Notes: generated by a model not told the origin, from the letters alone. DNA of 12,229 nt from GCA-2746795 sp964643965 (GCA_964643965.1 CAZXVH010000138.1:1-12229); one strand, 5' to 3'. Shown: positions 1-7,429, counted from the first letter of the stretch. Numbers and translations: made by a program.

Positions 1-56
1 TAGTCTGGTAGTCTGGTAGTCTGGTAGTCTGGTAGTCTGGTAGTCTGGTAGTCGGA
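1..56. repeat. Octamer tandem array, TAGTCTGG orientation
   Basis: Six perfect copies of TAGTCTGG (1-48) are followed by a variant TAGTCGGA (49-56). The array begins at the window edge, so its full length is unknown. The core TAGTC is the reverse complement of the GACTA core in the array at 78-165, so the two arrays face each other across a 21-nt spacer and could fold together. No coding function is suggested. Confidence 0.95.
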
Positions 57-77
57 TAATCACCCCGCCAAGACCAT

Positions 78-165
78 TCGACTAAATAACTACTCGACTA
101 TCCGACTATCCGACTATTCGACTATCCGACTACTCGACTATCCGACTATCCGACTAAATGACTAA
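78..165. repeat. Octamer tandem array, CCGACTAT orientation, overlapping the proS stop
   Basis: Eleven consecutive 8-bp units fit the pattern YCGACTAY, with degenerate units at the ends: TCGACTAA, ATAACTAC, TCGACTAT, CCGACTAT, CCGACTAT, TCGACTAT, CCGACTAC, TCGACTAT, CCGACTAT, CCGACTAA, ATGACTAA. The last unit contains the proS stop codon (TAG on the minus strand, 162-164), so the array abuts or slightly overwrites the 3' end of the gene. A related array sits at the other end of proS (1652-1691). Confidence 0.95.
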
Positions 166-1604
166 TACGCTCGCCCGAAGATGGCGATTTTATCCGCCGG
201 TTTACCGGTGAAGAAGCAGGGGCCGCTGCCGCCAGGCTGGTCGAGAGGGAAGCAGCGGATGGTGGCTTTGGTTTCTTCTTTGACGCGGGTCTCGTCGGCG
301 CTGTCGCCGGCCCACCAGACGCGAGCAAACCCGGTAGAAACGGCCGTTTTGAAATCATCATAGTTGTCTACATCATGGGTATTGTCATCGCGGAACCGGG
401 TGGCCCGATCCAGCAGCGCTTGCTGTATTTCCACGAGCAAATCCGCCACCGTGTGGGCAATGCCCTCTTGCGAAACAAACTGCTTGCCTTCTCGTCCCGG
501 TCTGTCTCGACGGGCCAGCGCCACCGAATGCTTCTCCACGTCGCGCGGCCCAATTTCCAGGCGGGCCGGTACGCCGCGCAGTTCCCAATCGTTAAACTTA
601 AAGCCAGGCGTCAAGTTTTCCCGATCATCAACTTTGATACGAATACCGGCGTCGGTGAGTTCTTGTTGGATGCGCTCAGTGGCTTCCAATACCAGCGCCT
701 TTTCTTCATCCTTCTTGTAAATGGGCACAATCACCACCTGGTAAGGGGCCAGGCGCGGCGGCATAATCAGCCCGTGGTCGTCGCCATGCGTCATGATGAT
801 GGCCCCGATGAAGCGGGTACTCAGCCCCCAAGAAGTGGTCCAGGCGTATTGCAGTTCATTGTTCTGGTCTAAATATTGAATATCAAACGCTTTGGCAAAG
901 TTTTCGCCCAGGTTGTGTGAGGTGCCTGATTGCAGCGCTTTGCCATCGCCCATCATCGCTTCGATGGTGAAGGTTTCATTGGCGCCGGCGAACCGTTCCA
1001 TCTCTGATTTGAGGCCGGAAATCACGGGCACGGCCGCTTCGTTGATGGCAAAATCGGCGTAGACATCCAGCATGAGGCGGGTGCGTTCGTCGGCTTCGGC
1101 GGCGGTGGCGTGGGCGGTGTGCCCTTCCTGCCAGTAAAACTCCAGGGTGCGTAAAAACAGCTTGGTGCGCAGTTCCCAACGCACGACGCTGTTCCACAAA
1201 TTGAGCAGCAGAGGCAAATCCCGGTAGCTTTGAATCCAGTTGGCGTAAGCATGGCCGATCATCGTCTCTGAGGTGGGGCGCACCACAATCGGTTCCGCCA
1301 ATTCCTGCCCGCCGCCAATGGTAACGACGGCCAGTTCCGGGGCAAAACCTTCTACGTGAGCCGCTTCTTTTTGCAAAAAACTCATGGGGATAAACATGGG
1401 GAAGCCGGCGTTTTGTACGCCGGTGGCTTTGAAGCGTTTGTCTAATGCGCCTTGAATATTTTCCCACAACGCCCAGCCATACGGCTTAACGATCATGGTG
1501 CCGCGCACTGGCCCATAGTCGGCTAAATCTGCTTTTTGTACGACGGCGTTATACCAATCGTTAAAATCCTCGCTGCGAGGCGTCAGTTTGTCTTGTTTTG
1601 CCAT
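162..1604 (-). CDS. proS: Prolyl-tRNA synthetase, short archaeal/eukaryote-type
   Basis: This 480-residue class II synthetase charges tRNA-Pro with proline in the cytosol. The catalytic core shows RPTSETMI (109-116), motif 2 with RWE and the FYWQEGHTAHAT signature (142-167), GTSHNLGENFAKAF (227-240) and motif 3 GLSTRFIGA (260-268). An anticodon-binding domain follows (about 285-400). The protein ends in GRAY, the C-terminal tyrosine typical of this ProRS class. There is no insertion editing domain of the E. coli type, and the length fits the short class. The C-terminal zinc site looks lost: only Cys451 and Cys463 remain, and the usual CxxC appears as CFFTG. The ATG is preceded by AAAAAGGT about 7 nt upstream. 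The gene is divergent from leuS, with octamer arrays at both ends. Identification is secure; the zinc loss is inferred from the motif. Confidence 0.98.
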   Translation of the reverse strand: MAKQDKLTPRSEDFNDWYNAVVQKADLADYGPVRGTMIVKPYGWALWENIQGALDKRFKATGVQNAGFPMFIPMSFLQKEAAHVEGFAPELAVVTIGGGQELAEPIVVRPTSETMIGHAYANWIQSYRDLPLLLNLWNSVVRWELRTKLFLRTLEFYWQEGHTAHATAAEADERTRLMLDVYADFAINEAAVPVISGLKSEMERFAGANETFTIEAMMGDGKALQSGTSHNLGENFAKAFDIQYLDQNNELQYAWTTSWGLSTRFIGAIIMTHGDDHGLIMPPRLAPYQVVIVPIYKKDEEKALVLEATERIQQELTDAGIRIKVDDRENLTPGFKFNDWELRGVPARLEIGPRDVEKHSVALARRDRPGREGKQFVSQEGIAHTVADLLVEIQQALLDRATRFRDDNTHDVDNYDDFKTAVSTGFARVWWAGDSADETRVKEETKATIRCFPLDQPGGSGPCFFTGKPADKIAIFGRAY

Positions 1605-1651
1605 ACCTTTACCTTTTTACTGTTGGAAATTGATTGATAGCGGCAGACTGC

Positions 1652-1691
1652 CAAACTACTCGACTACTCGACTATCTGACTATCCAACTAT
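1652..1691. repeat. Octamer tandem array in the proS 5' leader
   Basis: Five 8-bp units related to those at 78-165: CAAACTAC, TCGACTAC, TCGACTAT, CTGACTAT, CCAACTAT. The array lies between the proposed proS transcription start (about 1692) and the start codon, so it would be transcribed as most of the leader. Copies at both ends of one gene suggest a dispersed simple repeat that grows in intergenic DNA. Confidence 0.9.
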
Positions 1692-1698
1692 CTGGCGG

Positions 1699-1727
1699 AG
1701 TATAGCAGTGAGGAAATAGGGCGTCAA
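1699..1727 (-). promoter_or_regulatory. proS promoter (sigma-70 type)
   Basis: On the minus strand, -35 TTGACG (1722-1727) and -10 TATACT (1699-1704) are separated by exactly 17 bp. A TGC extended -10 precedes the -10. Five of six bases match consensus in each box. Transcription would start near 1692, giving a leader of about 88 nt that contains the octamer array. Prediction from sequence only. Confidence 0.7.
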
Positions 1728-1945
1728 AGCAGGGCATTTATCTTGCACGACACAAAAAATCAGTTGCAGTTATATTCTCTATTATAAAAGCGAAACCCTA
1801 TTATTCATGGTGCTGTTATTTTGTTATTCTTTGGTTTAATTTCAAGTTCTATTTTCTGGGTTATCGCAACTAAATCAAACGTTCAGACTTGATAGATTCC
1901 ATCAGGGCATATGCTTTTCAAATACGCAAAAAGCCAGCCAGGTCT

Positions 1946-2016
1946 TTTGTGAGCCACAAAGGTCAACTTTTACCAAAAGCTGACCTTCTCATGTTGAAGG
2001 ATTACCCAAATCCTTC
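1946..2016. other. Three consecutive hairpins
   Basis: Three stem-loops lie almost end to end. TTTGTG/CACAAA (1946-1951/1955-1960) has a 3-nt loop. AAGGTCA-A-CTTTT pairs with AAAAG-C-TGACCTT (1959-1971/1975-1987) with one mismatch. GAAGGATT/AATCCTTC (1996-2003/2009-2016) has a 5-nt loop. The first two share two bases, so they may be alternatives. No T-run follows on either strand, so they are not ordinary terminators. They end exactly where the leuS -35 box begins, so they are probably not in the leuS transcript. Function unknown. Confidence 0.6.
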
Positions 2017-2046
2017 TTGACATAGACGACAAAAATGTGCTACCGT
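2017..2046 (+). promoter_or_regulatory. leuS leader promoter
   Basis: A perfect -35 TTGACA (2017-2022) is followed after 18 bp by TACCGT (2041-2046). The latter keeps the key T, A and final T of a -10 box and carries a TGC extended -10. Transcription would begin near 2053, just before the ribosome binding site of the leader ORF. The next strong element downstream is a terminator that precedes leuS. Confidence 0.65.
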
Positions 2047-2070
2047 TTGCCTACGTTTATGAGGCATATG

Positions 2071-2166
2071 ATGAAACGATTTTTAGTCAGCCACTATTTA
2101 GTTCACTTACTTGACCAACCCCGGATCAAGTCTGGCTGGCATTTGCCTGGTAAACGGCCGTTGTAA
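2071..2166 (+). CDS. Leu-rich leader peptide upstream of leuS (candidate attenuator)
   Basis: A 31-codon ORF begins MKRFLVSHYLVHLLDQPR and ends GKRPL. A TGAGG ribosome binding site (2060-2064) lies 6 nt before the ATG; an in-frame ATG at 2068 would sit too close to it and one at 2059 overlaps it. Six of 31 residues are Leu. Codons 5, 10, 13 and 14 are TTA, TTA, TTA and CTT, whereas leuS itself uses mainly CTG and CTC. The order promoter, short Leu-rich ORF, intrinsic terminator, leuS matches classical translation-coupled attenuation, in which ribosome stalling at Leu codons would prevent termination. I could not find a convincing antiterminator pairing, so the mechanism is inference. The last codons contain the AACGGCCGTT palindrome. 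Confidence 0.5.
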   Translation: MKRFLVSHYLVHLLDQPRIKSGWHLPGKRPL

Positions 2167-2200
2167 ACCATCTCCTTTTGTTTTGTGTTTCTTTGTATTA

Positions 2201-2231
2201 GGCCATCGGCAACCAGTCGGTGGCCTTTTTT
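2201..2231 (+). terminator. Intrinsic terminator in the leuS leader
   Basis: GGCCATCGGC (2201-2210) pairs with GTCGGTGGCC (2216-2225) as a 10-bp stem with two G-U pairs and an AACCA loop. Six T residues follow directly (2226-2231). It lies 35 nt after the leader-peptide stop and 190 nt before leuS. No complete upstream gene needs it on this strand, which supports a regulatory role. Confidence 0.75.
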
Positions 2232-2268
2232 GATTTAAACATATGATCCACATTCTCGTCTTACTTAC

Positions 2269-2338
2269 GCCTGACAACAGAACCGGACGCCGCCCGCGTA
2301 CCGGTTAGCGACGCTGCCTGTCGCGTTTGTTGTCAGGC
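2269..2338 (+). ncRNA. Structured leader element, three-way junction (unidentified)
   Basis: P1 pairs GCCTGACAACA with TGTTGTCAGGC (2269-2279/2328-2338, 11 perfect pairs). P2 pairs AACCGGACGC with GCGT-A-CCGGTT (2281-2290/2296-2306, one bulged A). P3 pairs GCGAC with GTCGC (2308-2312/2320-2324, 7-nt loop). Nearly all 70 nt are paired. It sits in the leuS 5' region, 82 nt before the start codon and downstream of the terminator. I do not recognise it as a known riboswitch. It could be a cis-regulatory RNA or a palindromic DNA repeat. Confidence 0.5.
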
Positions 2339-2419
2339 AAAATACGGTACTCAGAAAATCAGATAAAAATAAACAATCTAAAATCATAAATCTTCAATCG
2401 AGTAAAACGAGGAAATAAC

Positions 2420-4943
2420 ATGACCACCCAACAATATCCATTCGCAGAAATAGAAGCTAAATGGCGACCCATTTGGGACGAAACAAATCTTTACCACACC
2501 GGCGACGATCCCGAGAAGCCAGACATCTATATCCTGGACTTTTTTCCTTACCCGTCCGGCTCCGGGCTGTCTGTGGGGCATGGGCGCAATTATGTACCCA
2601 CCGGCGTCAGCAGCCGCTTTCGGCGCATGCAGGGGTACAACGTGCTGCACCCCATGGGCTGGGATGCCTTTGGCTTGCCGGCCGAAAATTACGCCATCGA
2701 CCACGACATTCATCCCCAGGAAAGCAGCCGCCTGTTCAGCGAAACGTACAAACGCCAGATGCAGCTCATGGCGTGTGCCTATGATTGGTCACGAGAATTC
2801 AGTTCCACCGACCCGGATTATTATCGCTGGACGCAGTGGTTCTTCTTGCTGCTGTTTAAACGCGGGCTGGCGTATCAGGCCATGGGCAGCCAGTGGTGGT
2901 GTCCCCGCTGCCAGACGATTCTCGCCAATGAACAGGTGGAAAACGCCTCCACTGAGCAAGGTCGAAGCGGCCGTTGCTGGCGCTGCGATAGCGTCGTTAC
3001 TAAAAAAGAACTAAAGCAATGGTATTTCAAAATCACCGCCTACGCCGACCGGCTGCTGGTCGATCTGGACACCATAGATTGGCCGGAACGCATCAAAACG
3101 ATGCAGCGCAACTGGATCGGCCGATCAGAAGGGGCAGCGGTAGATTTCGCCATTGGCAGCGCCACCATCTCCGTGTTCACCACCCGTCCCGACACCTTGT
3201 ATGGCGTCACCTTCCTGGCGTTGGCCCCGGAACATCCGTTGGTAGCAGAGATCACCACCGAGGCGCAGCAAACGGCCGTTACCCATTACATCGCGCAAAG
3301 CCAAAAGCTGTCTGAAATTGAGCGCCTCTCCACTGAAAAGGAGAAGAGCGGCGTCTTCAGCGGGGCTTACGCCCGCCACCCCCTGACCGGCAAGCCAGTT
3401 CCCATCTGGATTGCCGACTACGTGCTGGTGAGCTACGGCGCCGGCGCGGTCATGGGCGTACCTGGCCACGACAGTCGGGATTATGCTTTTGCCGAACGCT
3501 TTGGCCTGCCCATCATCCCCGTTGTCGTGCCCCCTGGGAGGGCGGACAGCNNNNNNNNNNNNNNNNNNNNNNNNNNNNNNNNNNNNNNNNNNNNNNNNNN
3601 NNNNNNNNNNNNNNNNNNNNNNNNNNNNNNNNNNNNNNNNNNNNNNNNNNTCATTTTCCGGCATGGCTTCCCAGAGCGGCGGCAAGCAAATAGTGGCAAA
3701 ATTGGCGGCTGCGGGAAACGGCCGTTTTCAAACCAGCTACCGGCTGCGTGACTGGCTGATCTCCCGCCAACGGTATTGGGGCGCGCCCATCCCCATCATC
3801 CACTGTCCCACTTGCGGCCCTGTGCCGGTTGCCGAAGATGACCTGCCCGTGCGCCTGCCAGAAACCGATGACTTTGCGCCCGCCGCAGACGGCCGTTCGC
3901 CCCTGGCCCGCCTGCCCGACTGGGTAAACACCCCCTGCCCGCAATGTGGTGGCCCCGCCCAACGAGAAACCGACACCATGGATGGCTTTGCCTGCTCCTC
4001 CTGGTACTTCCTGCGTTTCGCCAGCCCCCACTACCAGGACGGCCCCTTTGATCCGGCGGCCGTCAAACGATGGCTGCCGGTAGATGTCTACGTGGGCGGG
4101 GCAGAACACGCCGTCATGCACCTGCTGTACGCCCGTTTCTGGACCAAAGTGATGGCCGACGCCGGGTTGATCCACTTTGAGGAGCCATTCAGCCAACTGC
4201 GCAACCAGGGCGTCATGCACTCGGCGGTGGATGGGCGCAGAATGTCTAAATCGCGGGGCAACGTGGTCACGCCCGACGACGTGGTGGCTCGCTATGGGGC
4301 CGACGCCCTACGCGCCTATCTGCTATTTCTGGGACCATTTGACGCCGAGACCACCTGGGACGAGCGGGGCATTCGCGGCGTCACCCGCTTCCTGGATCGC
4401 TTCTGGCGGCTGGCCCATGAAGCGCCCATGGCTGCGAAAACGACAGCCAGTTTCAATGAGGGCTTTGAGCGCCGGCGGCATAAGGCCATCCAGCGCCTCA
4501 CGGCCGATATGAGTGAGTTTCGTTTCAACACGGCCGTCTCCACCCTGATGGCGTACCTGAATGACCTGGTCGAAGCGCAATCTGATGAAACGGTTTCGGC
4601 CGGGCAATGGCGGCAGGCGCTGGCAACATTCACGCTGCTGCTGGCGCCCATCTGTCCCTTCATCAGCGAAGAAATCTGGCAGACAGTGCTGGGGAACGTC
4701 AATTCTGTGCATCGCGCCGCCTGGCCTGTGTATGACGAAGCGCTGACGGTGGCGGCGCAGGTGACGCTGCCAGTGCAGGTTAACGGCAAGGTGCGGGACC
4801 GCATTGTGGCGGCGCTGGATGAAGATGAGAAGGTGGTGGGGGAAACGGCCGTTGCTGCCCCCGGCGTTCAGCGTTTTCTTAACGGCCAGTCCATTCGCCA
4901 GGTGATCGTGGTACCCAATAAGTTGGTAAATATTGTGGTATAA
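2420..4943 (+). CDS. leuS: Leucyl-tRNA synthetase (internal assembly gap)
   Basis: Class I synthetase that charges tRNA-Leu and hydrolyses mischarged products in its CP1 domain. Before the gap (377 residues): FPYPSGSG and the HIGH-equivalent SVGHG (51-55), MGWDAFGLPAENYAI, a CPRC/CWRC pair, and the editing domain with FTTRPDTLYG and MGVPGHDSRDYAFA. After the gap (430 residues): YRLRDWLISRQRYWGAPIP, a zinc module (HCPTCG and CPQCGG), ACSSWYFLRF, the KMSKS motif RRMSKS (4236-4253), the anticodon-binding domain, VNGKVRD and the usual end VPNKLVNIVV. The 100-N gap puts the two parts in different frames, but both fit one intact gene if the real gap is a multiple of three. A few tens of residues should be missing. 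CGAGG lies 7 nt before the ATG. A leader peptide and terminator upstream suggest attenuation. Confidence 0.97.
3551..3650. other. Assembly gap (100 N) inside leuS
   Basis: Exactly 100 N, the usual placeholder for unknown length. It falls between the end of the LeuRS editing domain and the segment leading to the RLRDW motif. Confidence 0.99.
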
Positions 4944-4956
4944 GGCAGGGAGGCGG

Positions 4957-4981
4957 GCAGCGGGGGCAAATGACCCGCTGC
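4957..4981 (+). terminator. Hairpin after leuS, weak terminator candidate
   Basis: GCAGCGGG (4957-4964) pairs perfectly with CCCGCTGC (4974-4981) around a 9-nt loop, starting 14 nt after the leuS stop codon. Position suits a terminator or 3'-end stabiliser, but no T-run follows, so intrinsic termination is doubtful. Confidence 0.4.
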
Positions 4982-5013
4982 TCACCTCTCGGGTAGGTGC
5001 AGATTTTGTTGAC

Positions 5014-5084
5014 GCAGAGTAGGGCACAGCTTTTTGTGCCTCCACGCCCATGTGCCCGTTCGCACGTGGGCGTGCGAACTCTGC
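5014..5084 (+). ncRNA. Structured element, three-way junction (unidentified)
   Basis: P1 pairs GCAGAGT with ACTCTGC (5014-5020/5078-5084). P2 pairs GGCACA with TGTGCC (5023-5028/5035-5040, 6-nt loop). P3 pairs CACGCCCATGTGC with GCACGTGGGCGTG (5043-5055/5062-5074), 13 pairs with one G-U and a 6-nt loop. The 71-nt fold has the same general architecture and size as the element at 2269-2338, but the sequences differ. It lies between leuS and the lipoprotein gene and could be a leuS 3'-UTR structure, a small RNA or a palindromic repeat. Confidence 0.5.
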
Positions 5085-5148
5085 ACATTAACAGAACTTA
5101 CGCGCACCCTCACCTCTCGCTGACATGTTACATTACTACCTTGCCGGG

Positions 5149-5154
5149 TATAAT
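5149..5154 (+). promoter_or_regulatory. Possible -10 box for the lipoprotein gene
   Basis: A perfect TATAAT lies about 75 nt before the start codon. I see no acceptable -35 box at 16-18 bp and no TG extension, so this is weak. Confidence 0.3.
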
Positions 5155-5177
5155 TGTTAGCTGTCAATGAAAGCAGA

Positions 5178-5207
5178 TTGACAATTAACTGTTGAAAATT
5201 GACAATT
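5178..5207. repeat. Direct repeat of ATTGACAATT, 20-bp spacing
   Basis: Two identical 10-mers (5178-5187 and 5198-5207) start exactly 20 bp apart, between the possible -10 box and the ribosome binding site of the lipoprotein gene. Two-helical-turn spacing would suit a dimeric regulator, but a remnant of simple-sequence expansion is equally likely. Confidence 0.55.
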
Positions 5208-5230
5208 GCCCCTTTTGAAGCGAGGTTGTT

Positions 5231-6748
5231 TTGCTGAAACGTATACTTTTGTTTTCACTCATGTTGCTGCTCCTGGCAGCCTGTTCCCAAGAAGAGCCAG
5301 CCACCCCGACGCTGCCGGCGGCGGACGCTTCGGCCACGCTCAGCGGCGGCGTTGCCACGGCCACGATGCCCCCGCCGGTCACAAAAACCCCAACCCCCAC
5401 CGCCACCGCTACGCCGGTGCGCCCTTCTCTTACTGTCTCTGATCAGCCATTGGATGAAAGCGGCGTGATTACGGTGGACCGGGTGACGGTGCGCGAACCG
5501 GCCTGGGTGGTGATTCATGCGGAACGGGAGGGACAGATAGGGGAGGTGTTGGGGCAAACGGCCGTTTCCCCCGGCGTGTCTTCTGCTGTCGAAATCACCA
5601 TCGATCCCTTGCAAGCCACTGATACCCTGTCGGCCATGATTCATGTTAACGTGGGCAGCGAAGAAACGTTTGATTTTCCGGGCAAAGATAATCCCCTGCT
5701 GGAAAACGGAGCCACCGTGTCCCAATCCTTCGCCATTGAGCGGCAAATGGCGCTGCCCGAAATTCAGGCCAGCGATCAAACGATTTTGGAAGATGGCCTG
5801 GTGCGCATTGACGCCGTGCGTGCGCCGGGGCCGGGTTGGGTGGTGATCCATGCCCAGGAAGCAGGCGCCATCGGCCCCATTTTAGGCGCTGGTTTTGTAA
5901 AAGCGGGGCTGACAGAAGATGTGGTGATTCGTATTCCCTGGCGTGAGGGAACGCCCACGCTTTACGCCATGCTGCATGAAGATGACGGCCGTGAGCAGCG
6001 TTTTGATTTCCCGGAAGATGATCTGCCCGTGCTGGCAATCGGTGAGCCGGTGGTGGCAGAAATTCAGACTACGTATCCGCCCAATCTGGTTATTTTTGAC
6101 CAGCCGGTGATTGATAACCGTATTGTGGTGGAGCGCGTCATCAGCAATGGGCCGGGCTGGGTGGTCGTCTACGCCGCCGATGAAGAAGGCGGCCCCGGCA
6201 TTATCATTGGCTCGGCGGCGCTGGCAGATGGCCTCAATGAGCAGGTGTCTGTGGGGCTACTGGGCGCAGCGGTGACGGAGCAGCTTTTTATCTTTTTGCA
6301 TGAGGATACGGCGCCAGGTGACGCCTTCAATTTCCCGGCGGCCGATTTCCAAATTATGTATCAGGGACGCATTGCCAATCCGTTTAGCTTCCGCACAAAC
6401 CCGGGCAACTATCTGGGATCACGGGATCAGGCGTTGCAGGAGGTGGATGGGGGGGAAACGGCCGTTACCATTCCCTTTACCGTTACCGAAGTAGATGCCT
6501 GGGCCGTTATCTATACCGATGATGAGGGGGAATTGGGCGAGATTATCGGGCAAACGTGGCTGGCGCCCGGCGTGAACCGAGATGTGCGCGTTGTCATCGA
6601 TCCCGAACAGGCCACCGATACGCTTTATGCCGTCTTGCATTGGGATGCGGGAACAATCCAGGATTTTGAGCCGGGTGGTACAGATATACCTTTCCAGCGT
6701 AATCTAAGTATAATTAGCGTACCGTTTAGCGTAATAAGTGAGCCATAA
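5231..6748 (+). CDS. Secreted lipoprotein with four repeated beta-rich domains (DUF7282-like)
   Basis: A 505-residue lipoprotein. The start is a TTG with GAGG (5222-5225) 5 nt upstream. The signal peptide (KR, then a Leu-rich core) ends in a lipobox LAAC with Cys18. A Thr/Pro-rich linker covers about 22-66. Four diverged repeats follow, near 68-168, 181-275, 287-385 and 398-490. Each follows the plan DQ...V.V..V...PGWVVIH....G..G.ILG.A.L..G....V.V......T.TLYAMLH.D.G....F.FP. This resembles domains known from haloarchaeal and Chloroflexota surface proteins (DUF7282-like, from memory). The third repeat reads WVVVYAADEE and the fourth WAVIYTDDEG. There are no catalytic motifs, and a structural or binding role at the outer face of the membrane is inferred. 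It carries AACGGCCGTT at 5557 and 6457. Coding is certain; the family name is moderate. Confidence 0.85.
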   Translation: MLKRILLFSLMLLLLAACSQEEPATPTLPAADASATLSGGVATATMPPPVTKTPTPTATATPVRPSLTVSDQPLDESGVITVDRVTVREPAWVVIHAEREGQIGEVLGQTAVSPGVSSAVEITIDPLQATDTLSAMIHVNVGSEETFDFPGKDNPLLENGATVSQSFAIERQMALPEIQASDQTILEDGLVRIDAVRAPGPGWVVIHAQEAGAIGPILGAGFVKAGLTEDVVIRIPWREGTPTLYAMLHEDDGREQRFDFPEDDLPVLAIGEPVVAEIQTTYPPNLVIFDQPVIDNRIVVERVISNGPGWVVVYAADEEGGPGIIIGSAALADGLNEQVSVGLLGAAVTEQLFIFLHEDTAPGDAFNFPAADFQIMYQGRIANPFSFRTNPGNYLGSRDQALQEVDGGETAVTIPFTVTEVDAWAVIYTDDEGELGEIIGQTWLAPGVNRDVRVVIDPEQATDTLYAVLHWDAGTIQDFEPGGTDIPFQRNLSIISVPFSVISEP

Positions 6749-6799
6749 ACAGAGGAATTCATAGGGGCGACGCGCACCAGGATAAATGGAAAATAGGCT

Positions 6800-7405
6800 T
6801 TATTTATCGGCATAGACAACCTCACGTAAAAAAGCATCTAGAAACAGAAGCCCCGTTAGGTTAAATGCCTCATACCCTTGGCTTATATTTTGCGAGTCTG
6901 TGTAATCAAAATCATTGCCAACACTCAAATGAGCCTCATCCTGAGCCAAGCCTCTATCCGGTAAGGTAGCCGCAATCACATCAAAATCCCACACAGGAAT
7001 ATGATACTCTGCCGCTAGTTGGCGCAGAATAGCATTGCGCTCATTGGTTTGGTCGATGCGATTTGCCTTGGTGATTAAAACGGGAACGATCCCCTCGCTG
7101 ATAGAAAATTCAATAATTTGGCGCATATTGGTTTCATAGGTTTCCGTCCAATCATTAGTGCCAAAATGAATGAGAATGAGGGAGGGGTTGTTGAGGCGAA
7201 TTTCACAGGCTAACGGGGTCTCGTTTTCATAACAGTATTCGTTATTTGCCCACTTTGTGCTGAGGATGGTGGCGGCGCTCCAGCCATTTTCGGCGGCAAC
7301 GCCAGTGCGACTGTAGGCACCAGCGTAGTAATCAATGACGTTTTGTAGATATTGATAATCGCCTAACTGATAACGGCCGTTGTCAAATACGGTAAAAAAC
7401 TGAGA
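6800..7405 (-). pseudogene. SGNH/GDSL hydrolase, C-terminal half (5' part displaced)
   Basis: The minus-strand frame is open from 7417 to the TAA at 6800. It has no ATG, GTG or TTG before the internal Met at 7126, where homology to the family is already well under way. It reads FFTVFDNGRYQLGDYQYLQN, then ETPLACEIRLNNPSLILIHF, then block III GTND (7151-7162), GIVPVLITKANRI, and block V DEAH with the catalytic Asp/His (6929-6940). Block I with the nucleophilic Ser is missing here but is present at 9100-9111 on the same strand and in the right order. The two pieces are best read as one gene of about 355 residues, broken by inserted DNA beginning near 7404. Expressed alone, this piece would lack the catalytic Ser. 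It converges on the lipoprotein gene, with 51 nt between stop codons. Confidence 0.85.
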
Positions 7406-7429
7406 CTCTTTGGGAACTCATGAGGTTTT
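7404..7429. repeat. 26-bp dispersed repeat, copy 1
   Basis: Starts GACTCTTTGGGA and ends GAGGTTTT. It matches 11687-11712 at 21 of 26 positions and coincides with the left edge of the insertion. Confidence 0.55.

Noticed and set aside
1..165. CRISPR array
   Set aside because: The units are 8 bp with no spacers, so this is simple tandem sequence.
375..872. Plus-strand open frame opposite proS
   Set aside because: It is an antisense shadow of a clearly conserved gene, with no family features.
2269..2338. Integron attC site
   Set aside because: The outer arms start GCCTGAC and end GTCAGGC, which only loosely recalls attC core sites. The canonical GTTRRRY is not met, the stem is fully paired without extrahelical bases, and no integrase or cassette array is present.
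2053..2419. T-box riboswitch for leuS
   Set aside because: No recognisable T-box sequence or specifier loop was found; the Leu-rich ORF plus terminator explains the region better.
4323..5051. Minus-strand open frame opposite leuS
   Set aside because: Antisense shadow caused by GC-rich codon structure in leuS; no recognisable protein.
5255..5851. Minus-strand open frame opposite the lipoprotein gene
   Set aside because: His/Arg-rich antisense shadow; the plus strand has a lipobox, linker and repeats.
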